DNA from: Kitasatospora sp. NA04385
Lineage (GTDB): Bacteria; Actinomycetota; Actinomycetes; Streptomycetales; Streptomycetaceae
NCBI RefSeq assembly: GCF_013364235.1
Contig: NZ_CP054919.1
Span: forward strand, 4,667,199-4,731,198
Reading direction: 5' to 3'
DNA: 64,000 nucleotides
Shown here in pieces: positions 49,839-59,151 of the stretch. A program made the translations under genes and the position numbers. Below the pieces are notes generated by a model, which saw only the letters and a program-made list of their open reading frames with translations, was not told where the DNA came from and did no database searches. Every line of letters starts with the position of its first letter. Position 1 is the first letter of the stretch.

Positions 49839-50027
49839 ATGACCTCCCCGGACGCGCAGCAGCCCGAGCCCCGGACCGAACCCGGCCCCCGGCCCCGACT
49901 GGTCTTCAAGGACCCGTTCGACCAGCAGACCTCCGACGACACCGACCGCGGTTGGGGCGAACCGTCGGGGGAGCGGGGGCTGGACTGGTACCGCAGCCAG
50001 CGGCCCCCGCACCACGGGGAGAAGTGA
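49839..50027 (+). CDS. Small hypothetical protein, 62 residues
   Basis: ATG 49839 is preceded by GTGGAGG. The sequence is acidic and Pro-rich, with LVFKDPFDQQTSDDTDRGWGEPSG and LDWYRSQRPPHH; it is soluble with no motif known to me. Forty-two bases after hrdD on the same strand, so likely cotranscribed. Its compact charged composition resembles small conserved actinobacterial proteins. Confidence 0.7.
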   Translation: MTSPDAQQPEPRTEPGPRPRLVFKDPFDQQTSDDTDRGWGEPSGERGLDWYRSQRPPHHGEK

Positions 50028-50032
50028 GCTGA

Positions 50033-50449
50033 TCAGCCCCGGCGCACCAGCGCGTCGCGGATCTCGGTGAGCAGTTCGACCTCCTTCAGTTCGGCGTCCA
50101 GGGCCTCCTCGTCCTCGGTCCTGCGCCTGCGCATGAAGTGGTTCATCGGCAGGATCAGCAGGAAGTACACGACGGCGGCGGTGATCAGGAAGCTGAGCGC
50201 GGCGCTGAGCACCGAGCCCCACAGGATGAAGATGCCCGAGGTGACGTTGCCGGCGGCGTCCACCTCGCACGGGCCCTTGAGGCAGGAGCTGTAGGCCGCG
50301 AGGTCCTTGGTGCCGAACAGGCCGACCAGCGGGTTGATCACGCCCTTGACGAACGCGTTGACGACGCTGGTGAAGGCCGCGCCGATGACGACGGCGACGG
50401 CCAGGTCCACCACGTTGCCGCGGAGCAGGAATTCCTTGAAGCCTTTCAT
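50033..50449 (-). CDS. mscL: Large-conductance mechanosensitive channel MscL
   Basis: 138 residues. The family start FKEFLLRGNVVDLAVAVVIGAAFTSVVNAFVKGVINPLVG and second helix FLITAAVVYFLLILPMNHFM are clear, with a periplasmic loop that includes two Cys (SSCLKGPCE) and a charged C-terminal helix. The channel opens on membrane tension to release solutes during hypo-osmotic shock. The start is ATG 50449 with a weak RBS. Confidence 0.95.
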   Translation of the reverse strand: MKGFKEFLLRGNVVDLAVAVVIGAAFTSVVNAFVKGVINPLVGLFGTKDLAAYSSCLKGPCEVDAAGNVTSGIFILWGSVLSAALSFLITAAVVYFLLILPMNHFMRRRRTEDEEALDAELKEVELLTEIRDALVRRG

Positions 50450-50497
50450 GCCGCGTCGAACGGCGGACGCCCCCGGAGGTCACGGGTGAATCCGGCG

Positions 50498-50767
50498 TCA
50501 CCGGGTTGACGCCGCAGGGCAGCCGGCCGCCCCGGCCGGGGCCCGGCCGGGCGGCGGCGGAGCCCCCCGCGGCGGCCCGGCGAGCAGCACGGCCGCCAGC
50601 GCCAGGCACCCCGCCGCGCACCGCCCGGGACGCCGCCGCAGCGCGCCCCGCAAGCGGTGGCGGCCGCGCGCCGCCCCCAGGATCGGTGGGAAATCGGGCA
50701 CTTCGCGGCGCGGCGGCACCAGCACCGCGGGCAGCGGGGGCAACGGGGGCAGCACGGAGGAGGTCAC
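50498..50767 (-). CDS. Short protein, possibly a truncated SAF-domain membrane protein
   Basis: GTG 50767 has GGAAGG nine bases upstream. The 89 residues contain an Arg-rich segment then one hydrophobic helix (RRPGRCAAGCLALAAVLLAG) and a Pro/Gly/Ala-rich tail. Streptomycete SAF-domain proteins (CpaB-like) begin in the same way and often lie next to mscL and fmdB. Here the SAF domain is missing and a stop follows, so it may be a remnant. Confidence in expression is low. Confidence 0.35.
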   Translation of the reverse strand: MTSSVLPPLPPLPAVLVPPRREVPDFPPILGAARGRHRLRGALRRRPGRCAAGCLALAAVLLAGPPRGAPPPPGRAPAGAAGCPAASTR

Positions 50768-50997
50768 GGCAGCGGGCCTTCCGACGGTTCTCCGCGGCCC
50801 CGGACGGGACCGCGACGGCCATCCTGCGTCCGCCCACTGGAGCCCGGCCGCGGATTTCCCCGGCCTGTGGACAACCCGCCCCTGTGGAAAACCCCCTTCA
50901 CCCCCGGGAGTGAACCGCTGGGCCGTTCGGCCCCCGCTCCGTGACCGGGCCCCGCCCGCCGTCCGGAGGAACCCCCGTGACCTGCCCCGGAACAGCA

Positions 50998-51035
50998 CGG
51001 AGCCCCCGCCCGGCGACGGCCGGACGGGGGCTCCG
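50998..51035 (-). terminator. Hairpin terminator downstream of fmdB
   Basis: CGGAGCCCCCG (50998-51008) pairs perfectly with CGGGGGCTCCG (51025-51035); the loop is 16 bases and partly self-complementary. It lies 14 bases beyond the FmdB-like stop on the minus strand. Apart from it, 50768-51049 shows nothing recognisable. Confidence 0.75.
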
Positions 51036-51049
51036 CGGGGAAGCGGGGG

Positions 51050-51361
51050 TCAGCTCGCGGTGGACGCGGAGCTGGAGGAGCTGCTGGAGCCGCCGGTCGA
51101 GGACGACGGGGTCGAGGACGCCGTCGAGGTCGAGGAGGACGGGGCCGCCGAGGAGGACGAGCCGCTCACCGAGCTGCTGGAGCTGGAGCGGCTGTCGGTG
51201 CGGTAGAAGCCGGAGCCCTTGAAGACCACGCCCACGGCCGAGAAGACCTTGCGGAGCTTCCCCTGGCAGTCGGGGCACGTGGTCAGCGCGTCGTCGCTGA
51301 ACTTCTGCACCGCCTCGAGGCCGTTGCCGCACTCGGTGCACTGGTACTGGTACGTGGGCAC
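51050..51361 (-). CDS. FmdB family zinc-ribbon protein
   Basis: 103 residues. The N-terminus PTYQYQCTECGNGLEAVQKFSDDALTTCPDCQGKLRKVFSAVGVVFKGSGFYRTDSR carries the two CxxC knuckles of the FmdB/putative regulatory zinc ribbon family. The last 45 residues are almost all Ser/Thr/Gly/Ala with a homopolymeric Ser tract. Function is uncharacterised; small zinc ribbons of this group are conserved next to mscL in streptomycetes. Confidence 0.9.
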   Translation of the reverse strand: MPTYQYQCTECGNGLEAVQKFSDDALTTCPDCQGKLRKVFSAVGVVFKGSGFYRTDSRSSSSSSVSGSSSSAAPSSSTSTASSTPSSSTGGSSSSSSSASTAS

Positions 51362-51455
51362 TTTCCGCTTCCTCCTGCACTCCCCCTGGCACTCTCACGC
51401 TATGAGTGCTAACGACGGTCCATGATGCGGCATTCCGCTGGTGGAGTCCAGCGGC

Positions 51456-52763
51456 TCAGCCGCGCCGCGCGGCCGGAGCGGCCTCCGCCCGGACGCCGCC
51501 TCCCCGTGCCACGGTACGGGGCGCGGGCGCCGGAGCGAGCAGCAGGCGGCGCATCGTGACGAGCGCCACCAGGCCGAGGCCGGAGCCGGCCAGCGCGACG
51601 GTGAAGCCGAGCGAGGGCCCGGAGCGGTCGATCAACTGCCCGGCGGCGGTGGAGCCGAGGGCCAGGCCCAGGCCGATCGCGCCGGTCAGCCAGGTGAACG
51701 CCTCGGTCTTGGCGCCGTTCGCGACCAGGCCCTCGACCAGGGTGAAACCGGTGATCAGGGTGGGCGCGATGGCCAGGCCGCAGAACAGGCCGGCCACGGC
51801 CAGTGCGCCCAGGTTCGGCATCGCCCACAGGGCGGAGCAGCCGAGCACCAGCAGCGCGTAGCAGACCACCATCCGCTGCCGGGCGCTGCTGCGCCACGGC
51901 ACGAGGCCGTAGAGCACGCCGGCCGCCATCGACCCGGCCGCGAAGACGCCGTACACCGGACCGCTGAGCCCGCCGGAGCCGGCGTCCTCGGCGAAGGCGG
52001 TGATCGAGACCTGCAGGGTGCCGAAGACGGTGCCCAGGCCGAGGAAGGCGCCGGCCAGCAGCCGCACCCCCGGGGAGGCCAGCGCGGAGGCCCGCCGGTC
52101 GCCGGGGGCGGCGGGGCCGGTGGGCACCGGCGCGGTGTCCCGGCGGGCGGCGAAGGCCAGGCCGCCGACCAGGGTGAGCGCGGCCTCGGCGGTGAGCCCG
52201 ACGGACGGGTTGACCAGGGTGGCGATGCCGGTGGCCAGCATCGGGCCGATCACGAAGGTGAACTCGTCGGTGACCGACTCGAAGGCGAAGGCGGTGTTCA
52301 TCAGGGCCGGCCGCTCCGCCAGCCGGTGCACCCAGCGGGAGCGGACCATCGCGCCGACCTGCGGCACGGCGGCGCCGGCCGGCGCCGCGGCCAGGAACAG
52401 CGTCCAGTCGGGGGCGCCGGCGTGGGCGAGCGCGATCAGCGCGGCGACCGCGCAGCCGTGCACCAGCACGGTGGGCACCAGCACGGCGGCCTGGCCGTGG
52501 CGGTCGGCGAGCCGTCCGGTCTGCGGGCCGACCAGGGCCTGGGCGACGGCGGAGGACGCGGCGACCGCGCCGGCCAGGCCGTAGGAGCCGGTGGTGTCGT
52601 GGACCAGCAGCACGATGCCCAGGCTGAGCATGGCGTACGGCAGCCGGGCGACCAGGGCGGGGAGCAGGAAGGTCCAGGCCCGGGGGGTGCGCAGCAGCGC
52701 GCCGTAGCCGGTGCCGTGGGAGCCGTGGGAGATGGTGTCGTCGACCGGTCGGCGCGCCGCCAC
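51456..52763 (-). CDS. MFS transporter
   Basis: 435 residues from GTG 52763 after GAGAGGACC (start MAARRPVDDTISHG). Twelve hydrophobic segments; the TM2-TM3 loop GPQTGRLADRHGQAAVLV is the major-facilitator motif. It resembles drug/sugar efflux members without a specific substrate signature. Single gene, facing away from the antiporter. Confidence 0.85.
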   Translation of the reverse strand: MAARRPVDDTISHGSHGTGYGALLRTPRAWTFLLPALVARLPYAMLSLGIVLLVHDTTGSYGLAGAVAASSAVAQALVGPQTGRLADRHGQAAVLVPTVLVHGCAVAALIALAHAGAPDWTLFLAAAPAGAAVPQVGAMVRSRWVHRLAERPALMNTAFAFESVTDEFTFVIGPMLATGIATLVNPSVGLTAEAALTLVGGLAFAARRDTAPVPTGPAAPGDRRASALASPGVRLLAGAFLGLGTVFGTLQVSITAFAEDAGSGGLSGPVYGVFAAGSMAAGVLYGLVPWRSSARQRMVVCYALLVLGCSALWAMPNLGALAVAGLFCGLAIAPTLITGFTLVEGLVANGAKTEAFTWLTGAIGLGLALGSTAAGQLIDRSGPSLGFTVALAGSGLGLVALVTMRRLLLAPAPAPRTVARGGGVRAEAAPAARRG

Positions 52764-52930
52764 GGTCGGTCCTCTCTGCTGCCTGGTAGCGCCGGGCGGC
52801 GCCGAGGGTCGTCCTCTTGCGCGCCGACCGGGGCCGGGGCGCCGACTCTGCATCAGGCAGATGTGGAAAATCAGGGTCGATTCAGAATGTACAAGCGTAT
52901 ATCAGGGCTTTCCGCCTTCGGTTCGGCGGT

Positions 52931-54472
52931 TCAGCCGGTCTTCTTCCTGGCCTTGGAAGGCGCGCGCCGGTTGTCGGCGGGCGGCGCCTCCGCGTTGTGC
53001 AGCCACCCGGCGAGCTTGCCGCCCCGGTCGACGGCGCGCAGCCGGCGCTCGGCGGCCCCGGAGACCTCGTCGGTGGTGACCACCAGCAGTTCGTCGCCCT
53101 CGCGCAGCACCGTCATCCGGTCCGGGACGAAGCTGGAGCCCTCGCGGACCACCAGGGTGACGGCGGCGCCCTTGGGCAGGCGCAGCTCGGAGACCTCGAC
53201 GCCGGACATCCGGGAGCCGGGGGAGAGCTGGACGGACAGCAGGTGGCCGTGCAGCTTCTCCAGCGGCGCGGACTCGATGCCCAGGTCCTGGCCGATGTCG
53301 CCCTCGCCGATCTTCAGCCACCTGGCGACCAGCGGCAGGGTCGGGCCCTGGAGCAGGGTGAAGACCACCACCAGGATGAAGACCACGTTGAACAGCTGCT
53401 GGGCGTCGGTCGCGCCGGTCACCAGCGGGATGGTGGCGAGCACGATCGGCACCGCGCCGCGCAGCCCGGCCCAGGACAGCAGCGCCTGCTCCTGCCAGGG
53501 GATCCGGAACGGCGTCATGGTCAGCAGCACCGACAGCGGCCGGGCGACGAACACCAGCACCGCGCCGGCCACCAGCCCCGGCACCAGCGCGGAGCCCATG
53601 CTGGCGGGCGTCACCAGCAGGCCGAGCAGCACGAACATGCCGATCTGGCCGATCCAGGCCAGCCCGTCGGCGAAGCCGCGCACCGCGGGGCCGTGCGGCA
53701 GCTTGGAGTTCCCGAGGATCACCGAGGCGATGTACGCGGCGAGGAAGCCGGAGGCGTGCAGCAGCGCGCCGCCCGCGTAGGCGAGCACGATCAGCGCCAG
53801 CACCGCGATCGGGTACAGGCCGGAGGACGGCAGCGCGACCCGCCGCACCGCGTACGCGCCGAGCTTGCCCACCGCGCAGCCGACGGCCGCGCCGATCACC
53901 AGCTCGACGACGATGGTGCCGACCAGCACGTACCAGGGGTCGAGCTCGCCGGCCGTGGCGAAGGCGACCACCAGGATCACCACGGGTGCGTCGTTGAAGC
54001 CGGACTCCGCCTCCAGCAGGCCGGTCAGCCGCTTGGGCAGCGGCACCATCCGCAGCACCGAGAAGACCGCCGCGGCGTCGGTGGAGGAGACGATCGCGCC
54101 GAGCAGCAGCGCGGTGCGCCACTCCAGGCCGACCAGCCAGTGCGCGCCGGCGGCGGTGACGAACACCGAGACCGCGACGCCCAGGGTGGCCAGCACGGCG
54201 GCGGCCGGGACCACCGGCTTGATGGACCGCCAGCTGGTCTTGAGCCCGCCCTCGGCGAGGATGACCACCAGGGCCGCGTAGCCCATGACCTGGGTGAGTT
54301 CGGCGTTGTTGAAGCTTATGCCGATGCCGTTCTGGCCGAGGGCGACGCCGATGCCGAGGTAGATCAGCAGCGAGGGCAGCCCCGAGCGGGTGGAGATCCG
54401 CACCGCCCCCACGGCGAACAGCAGGATCACGGCGGACTCGAGCAGCAGGGCGTTCAGGTGGTCAACGGTCAC
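52931..54472 (-). CDS. Potassium/proton antiporter (NhaP2/CvrA type) with TrkA_C domain
   Basis: 513 residues. GTG 54472 follows GAGGTG. The sodium/hydrogen exchanger core has about twelve helices with VVILAEGGLKTSW, STDAAAVFSVLR (Asp of the ion site), ESGFNDAPVVILVV and SWAGLRGAVPIVLATIPL. The C-terminal 130 residues hold a TrkA_C-like regulatory domain (LLSVQLSPGSRMSGVEVSELRLPKGAAVTLVVREGSSFVPDRMTVLREGDELLVVTTDE). It should extrude K+ or Na+ in exchange for protons at high pH or K+. Confidence 0.9.
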   Translation of the reverse strand: MTVDHLNALLLESAVILLFAVGAVRISTRSGLPSLLIYLGIGVALGQNGIGISFNNAELTQVMGYAALVVILAEGGLKTSWRSIKPVVPAAAVLATLGVAVSVFVTAAGAHWLVGLEWRTALLLGAIVSSTDAAAVFSVLRMVPLPKRLTGLLEAESGFNDAPVVILVVAFATAGELDPWYVLVGTIVVELVIGAAVGCAVGKLGAYAVRRVALPSSGLYPIAVLALIVLAYAGGALLHASGFLAAYIASVILGNSKLPHGPAVRGFADGLAWIGQIGMFVLLGLLVTPASMGSALVPGLVAGAVLVFVARPLSVLLTMTPFRIPWQEQALLSWAGLRGAVPIVLATIPLVTGATDAQQLFNVVFILVVVFTLLQGPTLPLVARWLKIGEGDIGQDLGIESAPLEKLHGHLLSVQLSPGSRMSGVEVSELRLPKGAAVTLVVREGSSFVPDRMTVLREGDELLVVTTDEVSGAAERRLRAVDRGGKLAGWLHNAEAPPADNRRAPSKARKKTG

Positions 54473-54689
54473 GCAGGGGCACCTCGGGCAGGGAAGGGGC
54501 GGCTGACGGATCGTTACCCATCCTAACATTTTACTTGATCTTTACGCTAGTCCCTTCATTCGTCCCCGCCGGGTAGGGTCCTGCGGAGCCCTCGAACCGC
54601 CGCCGGTGTCCCCCGTGCACGGCCGCCGGGGGGCTCGCCCTAATGTGGTGACCTGTCACGGCCGCACGCTCCCTCATACAAGGACTCGG

Positions 54690-57431
54690 ATGCCCCGCTC
54701 GAAGAAGTTCCGGCGCGCACGTCTGATCATGATCCTGCTCGCCGTGCTGCTGATCGCGGGTCTGGTAGGCGGCGGCTGGTGGGCGGTGGACACCGTTCGC
54801 TCCTCCTTCCCGCAGGTCAGCGGCACCGTCAAGGTGGCCGGCATGTCCGCGCCGGTGGACGTGGTCCGCGACGACAAGGGCATCCCGCAGCTGTACGCCG
54901 ACACCGACGCCGACCTGTTCCGCGCCCAGGGCTACGTCCAGGCCCAGGACCGGTTCTGGGAGATGGACGTCCGCCGGCACATCACCTTCGGCCGGCTCTC
55001 CGAGATGTTCGGCTCCTCCTCGGTCGAGAACGACACCTTCCTGCGCACCATGGGCTGGCGCCAGGTCGCCCAGAAGGAGTGGGACACCGTCCTGTCCGAG
55101 GACACCAAGCGCAACCTGACCGCCTACACCGAGGGCGTCAACGCCTGGCTCGCCGAGCACCCCGGCGGGGCCGGCGCCTCGCTCGAGTACGCGCTGCTCG
55201 GCACGGTCAACTCCGGCTACCAGCCCGAGAAGTGGGACCCGGTCGACTCGGTCGCCTGGCTCAAGGCGATGGCCTGGAGCCTGTCCGGCAACATGCAGGA
55301 GGAGATCGACCGCTCGCTGCTCACCCAGGACTTCACCACCGAGCAGGTCGCGCAGCTCTACCCCGACTACCCGTACGACCGCAACGGGACGATCGTCAAG
55401 ACCGGCAAGCTCTCCGCCGACGGCACCTACATCCCCGGCGAGGGCACCACGGTGCCCGCCGTGCCCGGCGGCGCCGCCCCCGCGGACAGCTCGCAGGCCC
55501 GGGCCGTGACCCAGGCCCTGATCAGCGGCGTCTCCGACCGGGTCGCCGCGCTCCCGCAGCTGCTCGGCCCGCAGGGCCAGGGCATCGGCTCCAACTCCTG
55601 GGTGGTGTCCGGCGCCAACACCACCACCGGCAAGCCGATGCTGGCCAACGACCCGCACCTCGGCCCCGGCATGCCGTCCATCTGGTACCAGATGGGCCTG
55701 CACTGCCGCACCGTCTCGCCGACCTGCGGCTACGACACCGCCGGCTACACCTTCGCCGGGATGCCCGGCGTGGTCATCGGCCACAACAAGGACGTCGCCT
55801 GGGGCTTCACCAACCTCGGCGCCGACGTCACCGACCTGTACCTGGAGAAGGTCACCGGCCCCGACACCTACCTCCTCGACGGCAAGGACGTGAAGTTCAC
55901 CGTCCGCAAGGAGACCATCAAGGTGGCTGGCGGCGACGACCACACCATCACCGTCCGCACCACCCAGGACGGCATGCCGCTGATCTCCGACCAGTCCTCC
56001 GACGACCAGAAGGTCGGCCAGTACGCCCCCGCCGGCAACGCCGCCCCCGACCGGGCCGCCGGCTACGGCGTCGCCCTGCGCTGGACCGCGCTCGTCCCCG
56101 GCAAGACCATGGACGCCGTCTTCAAGCTCGACAAGGCCACCGACTTCGCCACCTTCCGGTCCGCCGCGCAGGACTTCGCCGTCCCCGCGCAGAACCTGAT
56201 CTACGCCGACACCAAGGGCAACATCGGCTACCAGGCCCCCGGCCTGATCCCGGTCCGCGGCAAGGGCGACGGCCGCTACCCCGCCCCCGGCTGGGACTCC
56301 GCCTACGCCTGGAACGCCTCCTACCTGCCGTTCAAGTCGCTGCCCTACGCGTACAACCCGCCCGAGGGCTACATCGTCACGGCCAACCAGGCCGTCGTCG
56401 ACGAGACCTACAAGCCGCTGCTCACCACCGACTGGGAGTACGGCACCCGCGCCAAGGAGATCGCCGACCAGATCCAGGACAAGCTGAAGAACGGCGGCAA
56501 GATCTCGCTGGACGACATGCAGTCCATCCAGCTCGACAACACCAGCGTGATGGCCAAGGAGCTCGTCCCGCTGCTGCTCAAGGTCAAGATCGACGACCCG
56601 TACGTGCGCGAGGCCCAGGACCTGCTCAAGGACTGGAACTACCACCAGGACGCCGACTCCGCCGCCGCCGCCTACTACAACGGCGTCTGGCGGGCCCTGC
56701 TCACCCTCGCCTTCGGCCAGAAGTTCCCGGCCGACCTCCGGGTCGAGGGCGACTGCCTGCTGGTGCGCCAGAAGCGCGACAACACCCTGCCCGACGACGC
56801 CCTCGGCGGCGCCGCGCAGGCCGTCACCGAGTGCGGCACCCGCAAGGCCTCGCAGGCCCAGCCGGACGGCGGCGACCGCTGGACGGAGGTCGTCCGCGAG
56901 CTGCTCAAGGACCCGAAGTCGCCCTGGTGGGAGTACATCGACTCCGACCACCAGCAGCAGCAGGGCCTCGACAACCTGCTCGCCGAGGCGCTCAAGGACG
57001 CCCGCCAGGACCTCACCTCGCGCCTCAGCAAGGACATCTCCACCTGGAGCTGGGGCCGCCTGCACCAGCTCACCCTGCAGGAGCCCACCCTCGGCAGCGA
57101 CGACTCCTCGATCGCCTCCGGCCTGGTCCACAAGCTCCTCAACCGCGGCCCCTACAAGCTCTCCGGCGGCAGCGCCGCCGTCGACGCCACCGGCTGGAAC
57201 GCCGCCGCCGGCTACGACGTCGACTGGATCCCCTCCATGCGGATGGTCGTCGACCTCAGCGACTTCGACTCCTCCCGCTGGATCAACGTCGGCGGCGCCT
57301 CCGGCCACGCCTTCCACACCAACTACAACGACCAGACCGAACTCTGGGCCTCCGGCCAGCTCCTGCCCTGGGCCTACACCAAGGACGCGGTCACCAAGGC
57401 CGGCAAGAACACCCTGACCCTGACCAACTGA
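54690..57431 (+). CDS. Penicillin acylase family protein (Ntn hydrolase, peptidase S45)
   Basis: 913 residues from ATG 54690. A single N-terminal membrane helix (LIMILLAVLLIAGLVGGGWW) anchors or exports it. VRDDKGIPQLYADTDADLFRAQGYVQAQDRFWEMDVRRH is the alpha-subunit start of S45 enzymes. GIGSNSWVVSG contains Ser301, the autocatalytic nucleophile that becomes the beta-subunit N-terminus. NDPHLG and the VTANQAVVDETY region match the beta chain. Members hydrolyse acyl-amide bonds of penicillins or acyl-homoserine lactones; substrate here is unknown. A long inverted repeat follows the stop. Confidence 0.92.
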   Translation: MPRSKKFRRARLIMILLAVLLIAGLVGGGWWAVDTVRSSFPQVSGTVKVAGMSAPVDVVRDDKGIPQLYADTDADLFRAQGYVQAQDRFWEMDVRRHITFGRLSEMFGSSSVENDTFLRTMGWRQVAQKEWDTVLSEDTKRNLTAYTEGVNAWLAEHPGGAGASLEYALLGTVNSGYQPEKWDPVDSVAWLKAMAWSLSGNMQEEIDRSLLTQDFTTEQVAQLYPDYPYDRNGTIVKTGKLSADGTYIPGEGTTVPAVPGGAAPADSSQARAVTQALISGVSDRVAALPQLLGPQGQGIGSNSWVVSGANTTTGKPMLANDPHLGPGMPSIWYQMGLHCRTVSPTCGYDTAGYTFAGMPGVVIGHNKDVAWGFTNLGADVTDLYLEKVTGPDTYLLDGKDVKFTVRKETIKVAGGDDHTITVRTTQDGMPLISDQSSDDQKVGQYAPAGNAAPDRAAGYGVALRWTALVPGKTMDAVFKLDKATDFATFRSAAQDFAVPAQNLIYADTKGNIGYQAPGLIPVRGKGDGRYPAPGWDSAYAWNASYLPFKSLPYAYNPPEGYIVTANQAVVDETYKPLLTTDWEYGTRAKEIADQIQDKLKNGGKISLDDMQSIQLDNTSVMAKELVPLLLKVKIDDPYVREAQDLLKDWNYHQDADSAAAAYYNGVWRALLTLAFGQKFPADLRVEGDCLLVRQKRDNTLPDDALGGAAQAVTECGTRKASQAQPDGGDRWTEVVRELLKDPKSPWWEYIDSDHQQQQGLDNLLAEALKDARQDLTSRLSKDISTWSWGRLHQLTLQEPTLGSDDSSIASGLVHKLLNRGPYKLSGGSAAVDATGWNAAAGYDVDWIPSMRMVVDLSDFDSSRWINVGGASGHAFHTNYNDQTELWASGQLLPWAYTKDAVTKAGKNTLTLTN

Positions 57432-57446
57432 GACCTCTAGCCCCCT

Positions 57447-57600
57447 CAGGGGCTCGGGGAACGGCGAGTCCGTGCTGCTGGCGGCCGGAGCCCATCGGAG
57501 TGTCCGTGCTGCTGCGTGCCGTAAACAGGAACCGGAAGCAGCTGCGCCGGGCGGCAGTGCACCGCCAGCAGCCCCGGGCCCGCCGTTCCCCGAGCCCCTG
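57447..57600. terminator. Long inverted repeat between convergent genes (REP-like / bidirectional terminator)
   Basis: A 20-bp arm at 57447-57466 (CAGGGGCTCGGGGAACGGCG) pairs perfectly with 57581-57600; inner arms GCTGCTGGCGG (57474-57484) and CCGCCAGCAGC (57562-57572) extend the stem. The arms carry the CAGGGGCTCGGGGAAC core found in many streptomycete intergenic hairpins. The two adjoining genes converge on it. Confidence 0.8.
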
Positions 57601-57603
57601 GAA

Positions 57604-58191
57604 TCAGAAACGCGTCACGCCCTCCGGGGTCACCACCGCGTGCACCGGCAGGTCGTGCGGCTCGGCCGGCACGGCCCCGCACAGCTCGTGCGGGTACAGC
57701 AGCGTCGCCAGCAGCGGCTCCGCGCCGCCGCGGGCGAGGCGGGCCAGGACGCGGTCGTAGGAGCCGCCACCGCGGCCGAGGCGGACGCCGCGCCGGTCGA
57801 CGGCCAGGCCGGGCAGCAGGACGACGTCCGCGGTGAGGACGGCGTCGGGGCCGAGCCGGGCCGCGGTGGGTTCGAGCAGGCCGCGGGCGGCGGGGGAGAG
57901 CCGGTCGTCGCCCTCGTACGGGGCCCAGTCCAGGTCGTTGTCGGGCAGCAGCACGGGCAGCAGCACCCGGACCCCGGCACCGGCGAGGGCGCGCAGCAGC
58001 GGACGGGTGCCGGGCTCCGCGCCGACCGAGACGTACGCGGCGACCGTCCCGCCCGGCGGCACCAGCGCGGCGGCGTGCCCGGCCAGGGCCTCCGCCGCGG
58101 CGGAGCGCTCCGGGCCGCCCAGCGCCCGCCGTTCGGCGAGCAGCCGTGACCTCAGCGCCGCCTTGTCGTTGGACAACCGATCCGCAGTCAC
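57604..58191 (-). CDS. 5-formyltetrahydrofolate cyclo-ligase
   Basis: 195 residues from GTG 58191. The family signatures are VAAYVSVGAEPGTRPLLRAL, LLPGLAVDRRGVRLGRGGGSYDRVLA (nucleotide loop near GRGGGSYDR) and LYPHELCGAVPAEPHDLPVHAVVTP. The enzyme converts 5-formyl-THF to 5,10-methenyl-THF with ATP, returning folate to one-carbon metabolism. It is divergent from the GGDEF gene 64 bases upstream. Confidence 0.93.
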   Translation of the reverse strand: MTADRLSNDKAALRSRLLAERRALGGPERSAAAEALAGHAAALVPPGGTVAAYVSVGAEPGTRPLLRALAGAGVRVLLPVLLPDNDLDWAPYEGDDRLSPAARGLLEPTAARLGPDAVLTADVVLLPGLAVDRRGVRLGRGGGSYDRVLARLARGGAEPLLATLLYPHELCGAVPAEPHDLPVHAVVTPEGVTRF

Positions 58192-58254
58192 CGTTCGATT
58201 CCTCTCAGCTCTGTCCCGTGCAGTGACACGAGCCTGACACGCCGAGGCCGCCGC

Positions 58255-59094
58255 ATGTCCACCCCGCTCCTGCTCCAGGCCCTGGCCGCGCTCGGCGCGG
58301 CCGCCCCGGCCGCCGCCGGCGTCCTCGCGCTGCGCCGCCGCCGGTGCCGGGCCGAGGACGGCGCCCGCGAGGAGGAACTTCTGGCGAAGATCGCGGAACT
58401 GACGGAGGAACGGGACGAACTGGCGCGCACCGCCTCCTGCGACCCGCTGACCGGCGTGTGGAACTACCGCCACCTGCAGCTGACCCTGGACCGCGAGATC
58501 GAACGCGCCCGCCGGGCCGAGGCCACCGCGATCGACCCCCGCCCGCTGGCGGTGCTGCTGGTGGAGGTGGCCGGCTTCGACGCGGTGGTCGCCGAGCACG
58601 GCCGGGCCCGGGCCAACACCATGCTCCGGGACCTCGCCCAGCGCCTGGCGATGGAGATCCGCGGCTGCGACACCCTGGGCCGATACGGCGGGGAGGAGTT
58701 CCTGGCCCTGCTGCCGGACACCGGAGCGGAGGGCGCCGCGCAGGTCGCCGAGCGGCTGTGCTGGTCGGTGCGGCGGCACCGGCTGACGGACCGTCACCCG
58801 GGCGAGAGCGCCGATCCGGACGAGCGCAGCGGCCTGACCGCCTCGGTCGGCCTGGCGGTGCTGCCCCGGGACGGCGCCCACGCGGCGCTGCTGCTGCGGG
58901 CCGCCGACCGGGCACTGGCCGCCGCGCGAGCCGCCGGCGGGGACTGCTGGCGCTCCACCGAGCAGCTCCCGGCCGAGCTGACCGGTCCGAACGCCTCATC
59001 CGCGCCGGGTAAGGTGTCTTCCGGCCCCGGCGGGGCACCCCTCACCCCGCACGCGACCACCGTCGGACCGGGCCCGACAGGTGACAGGCCCTAA
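58255..59094 (+). CDS. GGDEF-domain diguanylate cyclase-like protein
   Basis: 279 residues. A short N-terminal hydrophobic segment and a coiled helix (EEELLAKIAELTEERDELARTA) precede the GGDEF domain: DPLTGVWNYRHLQLTLDREIERA, RYGGEEFLALLPDTG with intact GGEEF active site, and SVGLAVLPRDGAHAALLLRAADRALAAAR. It should make cyclic di-GMP, which in Streptomyces controls the switch to development through BldD. The C-terminal 45 residues are disordered. Confidence 0.9.
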   Translation: MSTPLLLQALAALGAAAPAAAGVLALRRRRCRAEDGAREEELLAKIAELTEERDELARTASCDPLTGVWNYRHLQLTLDREIERARRAEATAIDPRPLAVLLVEVAGFDAVVAEHGRARANTMLRDLAQRLAMEIRGCDTLGRYGGEEFLALLPDTGAEGAAQVAERLCWSVRRHRLTDRHPGESADPDERSGLTASVGLAVLPRDGAHAALLLRAADRALAAARAAGGDCWRSTEQLPAELTGPNASSAPGKVSSGPGGAPLTPHATTVGPGPTGDRP

Positions 59095-59151
59095 CCATCG
59101 ATTCACTCCGCTCTCAGCAGGGTGGAATGCCCGCCTTAGTAAGGTCGACGC

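Noticed and set aside
54531..57317. 928-residue minus-strand ORF opposite the penicillin acylase gene
   Set aside because: Antisense shadow; Val/Gly/Asp/Leu low complexity and no start signal, while the plus strand has full S45 motifs.
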